A DNA stretch of 64,000 nucleotides from Aquipseudomonas ullengensis. Lineage in GTDB: Bacteria > Pseudomonadota > Gammaproteobacteria > Pseudomonadales > Pseudomonadaceae. The notes beneath the pieces are model-generated. The model saw nothing but the letters and a program-made list of their open reading frames with translations, searched no databases and had not been told where the DNA came from. A program made the position numbers and the translations under genes. Shown here one piece after another: positions 59,091 to 64,000 of the stretch. The first letter of the stretch is position 1. Each line of letters begins with the position of its first letter. Location: positions 1 to 64,000 of the forward strand of contig NZ_JACJUD010000008.1 in NCBI RefSeq assembly GCF_014174475.1, given 5' to 3'.

Positions 59091-59564
59091 TCAGGCCTTG
59101 TTCAGCCCTTGTGCCGCTGCGAGTACCGCCTCGACATGGCCCGGCACTTTCACGCCGCGCCATTCCTGGCGCAGTACGCCGTTCTTGTCGATGAGGAAGG
59201 TGCTGCGGTCCACGCCCATATATTCCTTGCCATACAGCTTCTTCAGCTTGATCACGTCGAACAGCTGGCAGAGCGCTTCATCCTTGTCGGAGATCAGCTC
59301 GAAGGGGAATTCCTGCTTGCACTTGAAGTTTTCGTGCGACTTCAGGCCGTCGCGGGAAACACCGAACACCAGGGTGTTGGCCGCCTGGAATGCCGGGTAG
59401 TGATCGCGAAAGCCTTGGCCTTCGGTGGTGCAGCCCGGCGTGCTGTCCTTCGGGTAGAAGTAGATCACCACGTGCTGGCCCTTGAGCGCGGCCAGGGAAA
59501 CCTGCACGCCGCTGGTGGCTTGGGCGCTGAAATCGGCGACCGGTTGGTCGAGGGTGACGGCCAT
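59091..59564 (-). CDS. bcp: Peroxiredoxin, BCP/PrxQ type (one-Cys variant)
   Basis: BCP reduces hydrogen peroxide and organic peroxides with thioredoxin. The 157-residue product has the peroxidatic C45 in DSTPGCTTEGQGF. Position 50, which holds the resolving cysteine in E. coli BCP, is Q here, so it belongs to the one-Cys group or uses a distant cysteine (C80, C93 in KCKQEF and LCQLF). Start at ATG 59564 with AAGGAGA upstream. It lies 10 bp after gcvR on the same strand, so the two are cotranscribed. Confidence 0.93.
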   Translation of the reverse strand: MAVTLDQPVADFSAQATSGVQVSLAALKGQHVVIYFYPKDSTPGCTTEGQGFRDHYPAFQAANTLVFGVSRDGLKSHENFKCKQEFPFELISDKDEALCQLFDVIKLKKLYGKEYMGVDRSTFLIDKNGVLRQEWRGVKVPGHVEAVLAAAQGLNKA

Positions 59565-59574
59565 GCGGCTCTCC

Positions 59575-60132
59575 TTATGGGTTCTGCGGGCGCCAAGGCT
59601 CGATCAGCGCGTCCAGGTTCAGGGCGTCGGCGAAGTCGAGGAACTGGTCGCGCAACCAGCTGATCTGCGTGCCAGCCGGCAGGGTCACGGTCAGCGTGGC
59701 GTTGAGCAGGGTGCCGCCAGTCTGCGGGGCCTGGTAGGTGTCGCAGGTGATGTTTTCCAGCTCGACGTTATGGCCGCTGAAGAACTGGCACAGTTCGTTG
59801 AGGATGTCCGGGCGGTAGGCGCAACTGACGTAAGCCACGTAGGGCAGTGCTTGCGGACGGATTTCCAGGGCGGCGCTGCGGGTCATGTTGACGCTGAAGC
59901 TGTGCTTCTTGGCCAGGGCCGGCAGGGCTGTTTCCAGGCGGGCCAGGGCGTCCCAGCTACCGCTGACCTGAAGGATCAGGGCGCTGTATTCACCGTGGCG
60001 GGTCAGGCGCGTGCTGACGATCGCACAGCGGTTTTCCTGGCTGGTCCGGCACAGAACGCTGGTCAGTTCCATGGGGTTGGCGCCGAGGGCGCTGATGATA
60101 AGGAATTGTTCGCGAACCTGGGGGGTGGACAT
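59575..60132 (-). CDS. gcvR: Glycine cleavage system regulatory ACT protein (GcvR-like)
   Basis: A 185-residue protein with two ACT domains (about 7-75 and 95-170), the layout of GcvR, which in E. coli binds GcvA and glycine to control the glycine cleavage genes. The Pseudomonas members beside dapA and bcp are usually annotated this way, but direct proof is scarce and no gcv genes lie nearby. First gene of the gcvR-bcp pair and divergent from dapA. Confidence 0.82.
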   Translation of the reverse strand: MSTPQVREQFLIISALGANPMELTSVLCRTSQENRCAIVSTRLTRHGEYSALILQVSGSWDALARLETALPALAKKHSFSVNMTRSAALEIRPQALPYVAYVSCAYRPDILNELCQFFSGHNVELENITCDTYQAPQTGGTLLNATLTVTLPAGTQISWLRDQFLDFADALNLDALIEPWRPQNP

Positions 60133-60343
60133 GCAGCATTCCTAAAGCGATGAGTGTGCGACACATGGCGTGCCGAACAAAGAAGGAAGGGTAGCGAAAA
60201 GCACCGCCCAGGGGAATGCCGTTGCAGCGCCGGGTCGGCTGAGCATGCGGTCAGCCGTCGTGTTTCTGCCGCTGTACTTCGCTTGTGCTGCGCAGGTGGC
60301 GTCAGTACCATTACCGCTCTCTTTTTCCGGCAGGAGCGGTTGC

Positions 60344-61222
60344 ATGATTTCGGGCAGTATGGTGGCACTGGTCACGCCCATGGACGCGCAGGGTGGTCTG
60401 GATTGGGACGGCCTGAGCAAGCTGGTGGACTTTCACCTGCAAGAGGGCACCAACGCCATCGTCGCCGTCGGCACCACGGGCGAGTCCGCAACGCTGGACG
60501 TGCATGAGCATGTCGAAGTCATTCGACGCGTGGTCGACCAGGTCAATGGTCGCATCCCGGTCATCGCCGGCACGGGCGCCAACAGCACTCGCGAAGCGGT
60601 CGAGCTGACCCAGAACGCCCATAGCGTCGGCGCCGATGCTTGCCTGCTGGTCACTCCGTACTACAACAAGCCGACCCAGGAAGGCCTGTACCAGCACTTC
60701 CGCCACATTGCCGAAGCCGTGGCCATTCCGCAGATCCTCTACAACGTTCCGGGCCGCACTGTGTGCGACATGCTGCCGGAAACCGTCGAGCGCCTGTCCA
60801 AGATCTCCAACATCATCGGTATCAAGGAAGCCACGGGCGACCTGCAGCGCGCCCAGGAAATCCTCGACCGCGTCAGCGCCGACTTCCTGGTCTACTCCGG
60901 CGATGACGCCACCGCCGTCGAGCTGATGCTGATGGGCGGCAAGGGCAATATCTCGGTGACCGCCAACGTTGCCCCGCGTGCCATGGCCGAACTGTGCGCC
61001 GCCGCGATGGCTGGCGATGCCGCCACCGCCCGGGCGATCAACGAGCGCCTGATGCCGCTGCACAAGAATCTGTTCATCGAATCCAACCCGATTCCGGTGA
61101 AGTGGGCCCTGAATGAGATGGGCATGATGGCCGACGGTATCCGTCTGCCCCTGACCTGGCTCAGCCCGCGTTGTCACGAACCGTTGCGGCAGGCCCTGCG
61201 CCAGTCCGGCGTACTGGTTTAA
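60344..61222 (+). CDS. dapA: 4-hydroxy-tetrahydrodipicolinate synthase
   Basis: DapA condenses pyruvate with aspartate semialdehyde, the first step of lysine and diaminopimelate synthesis. The 292-residue product has the Schiff-base lysine K161 (IGIKEATG) and the proton-relay residues T44, Y107 and Y133 at their standard places. Start at ATG 60344 with CAGGAG eight bases upstream; the longer open frame lacks the family N-terminus. Followed after 17 bp by bamC, the usual partner. Confidence 0.97.
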   Translation: MISGSMVALVTPMDAQGGLDWDGLSKLVDFHLQEGTNAIVAVGTTGESATLDVHEHVEVIRRVVDQVNGRIPVIAGTGANSTREAVELTQNAHSVGADACLLVTPYYNKPTQEGLYQHFRHIAEAVAIPQILYNVPGRTVCDMLPETVERLSKISNIIGIKEATGDLQRAQEILDRVSADFLVYSGDDATAVELMLMGGKGNISVTANVAPRAMAELCAAAMAGDAATARAINERLMPLHKNLFIESNPIPVKWALNEMGMMADGIRLPLTWLSPRCHEPLRQALRQSGVLV

Positions 61223-61239
61223 CCGAGGAAGCATTACGC

Positions 61240-62352
61240 ATGAAGCGATTGGCCGGACTGTCCACCCTTGCCCTGATCATCTCCAGCACCAGTGGTTGCG
61301 GCTGGCTCTGGGGTGACGACGGTTACTTCCGTGACCGTGGTACGGATTACCTGGATGCTCGTCAGACTGCTGCCATGCAGCTGCCGCCAAACGTCGAGGC
61401 CAAGCGTCTCGATCCGCTGCTACCAGTGCCCAACAACGTGGCCAACAGCACCGATACCCCCGATAAATTTGAAGTTCCGCGTCCGCAAGCCCTGGCTGTC
61501 GGCGCCGAAGACAGTGCCTTCAGCCTGCAGAAGAGCGGCGATTCGCGCTGGCTGGTAGCCCAGCGCACGCCGGCCGAAGTCTGGCCGGTGGCACGTGAAT
61601 ACTTTCAGAACAACGGTTTCCGCATCGTTGACGAACGTCCGCAAACCGGCGAATTCAGCAGCGAATGGCAGGGCACCAAAGACCTCGCGCCGTCCATGGG
61701 GCGTCGCCTGGGCAGCCTGCTGACCGATAGCGACAACCAGGTGCGTGTGCATGTGCGCATCGAGCCGGGTGTTGTGCGTAACACCAGCGAAGTGTTCGTC
61801 GTCAGCGCCGAGCGCGACGAAGACAGCACCGCCGACGTGGCCTTCCCGGCGCGCACCGGCAATGCCCCGCTGGAGGCTTCGCTGCTCGACGGCATGCTCG
61901 CCGACCTCAGCAGCAGCTCCGAGCATGGCTCGGTGTCCCTGCTGGCCGCGCGCAACTATGACGCGCCGAGCCGCGTCAGCCTGACCCAGGACGGCAACGG
62001 CAACTCGGTACTGCACCTGAGCACCGACTTCGACCGTGCCTGGTCCAGTGTGGGTCGCGCCCTGGAACTGGGTGACGTACGCATCGACGACATCAACCGC
62101 AGCCTGGGCGTGTACTACGTCAACCTGGCGGAAGGCGCCAACAAGCCGGAAGAAGAAAAAGGTTTCTTCAGCCGCATGTTCGGTAGCGAGCCGAGCCAGG
62201 AAGAGATCGATGCCCGCGCCGAGCGTTATCAGGTGCGCCTGACCAGGGCTGGCGGCGATGTACAGGTTTCCGTGGAAAAGGACCTCAACACCGTTGCGCC
62301 TGATGATGTGGCGCGCCGTGTACTGGGCCTGATCCAGGAAAACCTCGGCTAA
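61240..62352 (+). CDS. bamC: Outer-membrane assembly lipoprotein BamC
   Basis: BamC is a lipoprotein of the BAM complex, which inserts beta-barrel proteins into the outer membrane. The 370-residue product has a signal peptide with lipidated C20 (STSGC), the unstructured N-terminal stretch that contacts BamD (about 24-75) and two helix-grip domains (about 100-215 and 235-370). It lies 17 bp after dapA, so it is cotranscribed with it. CGAGGAAG precedes the ATG. Confidence 0.94.
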   Translation: MKRLAGLSTLALIISSTSGCGWLWGDDGYFRDRGTDYLDARQTAAMQLPPNVEAKRLDPLLPVPNNVANSTDTPDKFEVPRPQALAVGAEDSAFSLQKSGDSRWLVAQRTPAEVWPVAREYFQNNGFRIVDERPQTGEFSSEWQGTKDLAPSMGRRLGSLLTDSDNQVRVHVRIEPGVVRNTSEVFVVSAERDEDSTADVAFPARTGNAPLEASLLDGMLADLSSSSEHGSVSLLAARNYDAPSRVSLTQDGNGNSVLHLSTDFDRAWSSVGRALELGDVRIDDINRSLGVYYVNLAEGANKPEEEKGFFSRMFGSEPSQEEIDARAERYQVRLTRAGGDVQVSVEKDLNTVAPDDVARRVLGLIQENLG

Positions 62353-62396
62353 CCCGAACTGCGCCGGCCCGCGTGCCGGCAATGCAGGACTCCGAT

Positions 62397-62425
62397 AGGC
62401 GAAACCCAGTGGGTTTCGCCTGTTT
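62397..62425 (+). terminator. Inverted repeat between bamC and purC (terminator or attenuator)
   Basis: AGGCGAAACCC-AGT-GGGTTTCGCCT is a perfect 11-bp stem. It is followed by GTTTCGTTT, which is T-rich but interrupted, so it may be a weak terminator that lets some dapA-bamC transcript reach purC. Confidence 0.6.
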
Positions 62426-62451
62426 CGTTTGATCAAGGCGGAAATTCCGAC

Positions 62452-63321
62452 ATGACCACTGCCACTACCTTGAGCCTGAAGAAGATCTATTCGGGCAAAG
62501 TCCGCGACCTCTATGAAATCGACGCCAAGCGCATGCTGATGGTGGCGACGGATCGTCTCTCGGCTTTCGATGTGATCCTCAATGAACCGATCCCGGAGAA
62601 GGGCAAGATCCTCACCGCCATCTCCAACTTCTGGTTCGACAAGCTCGCGGGCGTGGTCCCCAACCACTTCACCGGCGACAAGGTGGAAGACGTGGTCTCG
62701 GCCGCCGAGCTGCCGCTGGTGGAGGGCCGCGCAGTGGTCGCCAAGCGCCTGCAGCCGGTAGCAGTGGAAGCCATCGTGCGTGGCTACATCGTGGGTTCCG
62801 GCTGGAAGGAATACCAGAAGAGCGGCACCGTCTGCGGCATCCAGCTGCCGGCCGGGCTGAAGGAAGCGGCCAAGCTGCCGCAACCGATCTTCACCCCCTC
62901 GACCAAGGCCGCGGTCGGCGACCATGACGAGAACATCTCCTTTGCCCAGTGCGAAGCCATCATCGGCGCCGAACTGGCAGCCAAGGTGCGCGACACGGCG
63001 ATTGCCCTGTACAGCGCGGCGGTCGAGTACGCCGCCACTCGCGGCATCATCATCGCCGACACCAAGTTCGAATTCGGCCTGGACGAAGATGGCACCCTGA
63101 CCCTGATGGACGAAGCGCTGACCCCTGACTCCAGCCGCTTCTGGCCAGCCGATAGCTACGCCGAAGGCAGCAACCCGCCGAGCTTCGACAAGCAGTTCGT
63201 GCGTGACTGGCTGGAGTCCACCGGTTGGAACAAGCAGCCTCCGGCCCCGACCGTGCCAGCCGATGTGGCGCAGAAGACTGCGGACAAGTACCGCGAGGCG
63301 CTGACCCGCCTGACCAGCTGA
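62452..63321 (+). CDS. purC: SAICAR synthetase PurC, long (eukaryote-like) type
   Basis: PurC joins aspartate to CAIR in purine synthesis. The 289-residue product has the family pattern KKIYSGKVRDLYEI near the N-terminus, TDRLSAFDV and AVEAIVRGYIVGS, then a long C-terminal extension. This is the long form, like yeast ADE1 and many betaproteobacteria, with KLPQPIFTPSTKA in the middle. P. aeruginosa PurC at the same locus is, as I remember, about 236 residues and of the short type. The position after bamC is conserved, so the enzyme type may have been exchanged in place. GGCGGAAATTCCGAC precedes the ATG. A terminator follows. Confidence 0.93.
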   Translation: MTTATTLSLKKIYSGKVRDLYEIDAKRMLMVATDRLSAFDVILNEPIPEKGKILTAISNFWFDKLAGVVPNHFTGDKVEDVVSAAELPLVEGRAVVAKRLQPVAVEAIVRGYIVGSGWKEYQKSGTVCGIQLPAGLKEAAKLPQPIFTPSTKAAVGDHDENISFAQCEAIIGAELAAKVRDTAIALYSAAVEYAATRGIIIADTKFEFGLDEDGTLTLMDEALTPDSSRFWPADSYAEGSNPPSFDKQFVRDWLESTGWNKQPPAPTVPADVAQKTADKYREALTRLTS

Positions 63322-63337
63322 TGGTCGTCACGAATTG

Positions 63338-63366
63338 AAAAGGGGAGCCAGTGGCTCCCTTTTTCA
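63338..63366 (+). terminator. Terminator of purC
   Basis: The stem GGGAGCC/GGCTCCC, with loop AGT, is followed by T5, 17 bp after the purC stop. Confidence 0.87.
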
Positions 63367-63458
63367 TTTTCTGCCGCGCTGGTCCGCGGTGTTCCCGTGC
63401 TTTCCGCCCGCTGCTAACGCAAGCATCTGAATGCATGCGAAAAAATCGCTAAACGGGG

Positions 63459-63487
63459 TTCGCCAAGTGGTCATGAGCTGCTATCAT
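63459..63487 (+). promoter_or_regulatory. Promoter of tRNA-Ser
   Basis: TTCGCC (63459-63464), a 17-base spacer and TATCAT (63482-63487) lie 12 bases before the tRNA. The -35 is weak, while spacing and position are good. Confidence 0.6.
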
Positions 63488-63499
63488 GCGCCCCGCCGT

Positions 63500-63589
63500 G
63501 GGAAGATGCCGGAGTGGCCGAACGGGACGGATTCGAAATCCGTTGTGTACGCAAGTGCACCTAGGGTTCGAATCCCTATCTTCCCGCCA
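63500..63589 (+). tRNA. tRNA-Ser(CGA)
   Basis: A 90-nt type II tRNA with a long variable arm (TGTGTACGCAAGTGCACC). The acceptor GGGAAGA pairs with TCTTCCC, followed by discriminator G and an encoded CCA. The anticodon loop TTCGAAA gives CGA. A phage-type integrase gene points at its 3' end, so the 3' part of the tRNA is the likely attachment site. Confidence 0.97.
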
Positions 63590-63593
63590 TACT

Positions 63594-63632
63594 AAAAAGC
63601 CCCGTAATTCAATGAGTTACGGGGCTTTTTCT
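63594..63632. terminator. Terminator after tRNA-Ser
   Basis: The stem AAAAAGCCCCGTAA/TTACGGGGCTTTTT with loop TTCAATGAG works on both strands, so it also ends the minus-strand integrase transcript before the tRNA. Confidence 0.85.
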
Positions 63633-63658
63633 TTGGTTTTGACATGCTCAAAATCGCC

Positions 63659-63693
63659 TTGGGGGCAAAAAAGGGGCATTTTGGGGGCAAAAA
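63659..63693. repeat. Direct repeats TTGGGGGCAAAAA between tRNA-Ser and integrase
   Basis: TTGGGGGCAAAAA occurs at 63659-63671 and 63681-63693, 22 bp apart (two helical turns). A related AGGGGCATTTT lies between. The related AAAATCGC is found at 63650-63657 and 63690-63697. These may be arm-type binding sites for the adjacent integrase or its directionality factor. Confidence 0.55.
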
Positions 63694-63710
63694 TCGCTGC
63701 GCCCAGACCG

Positions 63711-64000
63711 TTACATACCGCTGTAGCCCTCCTCAAAACCCATCTGCTCAGAGACACGAGATGCCATCCGCTTGGCATCCTTGGGAATGAACTTCCCATA
63801 GTGTTTCTTAATCATGGTGGTATCAGCATGACCCAACTGCTTGGCGAGCCACTCCATGTTTACGTGGCTGGATAGCGCCTGGCTGGCGAAGGTGTGGCGA
63901 CACTGATTAATGCCCCGGTGCCGGATCTTGGCTTTCACCAGATGCTCCGTGAACCATTTGTCCAGGTCGTCTGACCTCCAGGGTTTTCCTGTCACCCAAT
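63711..64000 (-). CDS. Tyrosine recombinase (phage/island integrase), C-terminal part
   Basis: The last 96 codons of a site-specific recombinase on the minus strand; the frame is still open at the window's right edge, so the N-terminal part lies outside. The catalytic C-terminus is visible: QCRHTFASQAL holds the second arginine, KQLGHADTTM the conserved His, and KKHYGKF the nucleophile tyrosine. The residue three before the Arg is N rather than the usual H or Y of HxxR, which is an uncommon variant. The gene points at tRNA-Ser with its stop 122 bp from the CCA end, the standard layout of an integrated phage or genomic island. The visible part shows no frameshift. Confidence 0.9.
   Translation of the reverse strand, partial: WVTGKPWRSDDLDKWFTEHLVKAKIRHRGINQCRHTFASQALSSHVNMEWLAKQLGHADTTMIKKHYGKFIPKDAKRMASRVSEQMGFEEGYSGM

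Overview
The window looks like 64 kb of chromosome from a Pseudomonas. The coding DNA is GC-rich, and the protein families and their order follow, as I remember it, the P. aeruginosa PAO1 backbone from about PA0916 (rimO) to PA1013 (purC) and the following tRNA-Ser. It is not P. aeruginosa. The left edge carries a chromosomal integron head (intI, attI and the start of a first cassette), as known in the P. stutzeri, P. alcaligenes and P. mendocina groups. The pqs region that I recall between tRNA-Lys and nadA in PAO1 is absent, and purC is of the long, yeast-like type. The species assignment is inference.

Layout. 1-1223: start of a cassette gene (minus), attI, integron integrase. 1341-9414: rimO, kup, cytochrome b561, and an aminoacyl-phosphatidylglycerol pair (a VirJ/AcvB-type hydrolase with mprF). 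9516-9868: two tandem initiator tRNA genes inside a 119-bp exact duplication; one copy has an altered first base. 9972-22140: dinB, a MITE-like element, two small genes, ldhA, gacS, cysM, rlmD, relA, mazG and a DUF2058 gene. 22195-31223: rof, purM-purN-DUF3108, DUF2066, a PerM-like permease with hda, arsC-wrbA-DUF2069, a BrkB-family gene and a small conserved ORF. 31291-43705: an unknown gene, a PilZ protein, thioredoxin, acylphosphatase, a lipoprotein, proS, a thioesterase, an OprD porin, a 796-bp gene-free stretch, HIT, slyX, a membrane-anchored cold-shock protein, a GGDEF protein, dps and an Hpt/HD-GYP protein. 44038-54305: aspS, yebC, ruvCAB, ybgC-tolQRAB-pal-cpoB. 54501-63321: queE, queC, tRNA-Lys, nadA, a BepA-like protease, tusA, bcp, gcvR, dapA, bamC, purC. 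63500-64000: tRNA-Ser(CGA) followed by the C-terminal end of a tyrosine recombinase, i.e. the left edge of an integrated element that runs off the window.

How the genes work together. Most are housekeeping operons: translation (rimO, proS, aspS, tRNAs), recombination and repair (ruvCAB, dinB), envelope integrity (Tol-Pal, bamC, bepA, mprF), stringent and Gac signalling (relA, gacS), purine, lysine, NAD and queuosine synthesis. Accessory content sits at three kinds of place: the integron at the left edge, the tRNA-Ser island at the right edge, and three cyclic-di-GMP-type genes (PilZ, GGDEF, HD-GYP) placed at separate points between backbone genes. I found no CRISPR array, rRNA operon or complete insertion sequence. 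The best candidates for new biology are the integron cassette, the altered initiator tRNA copy and the tRNA-Ser element; the informative parts of the first and last lie outside the window.
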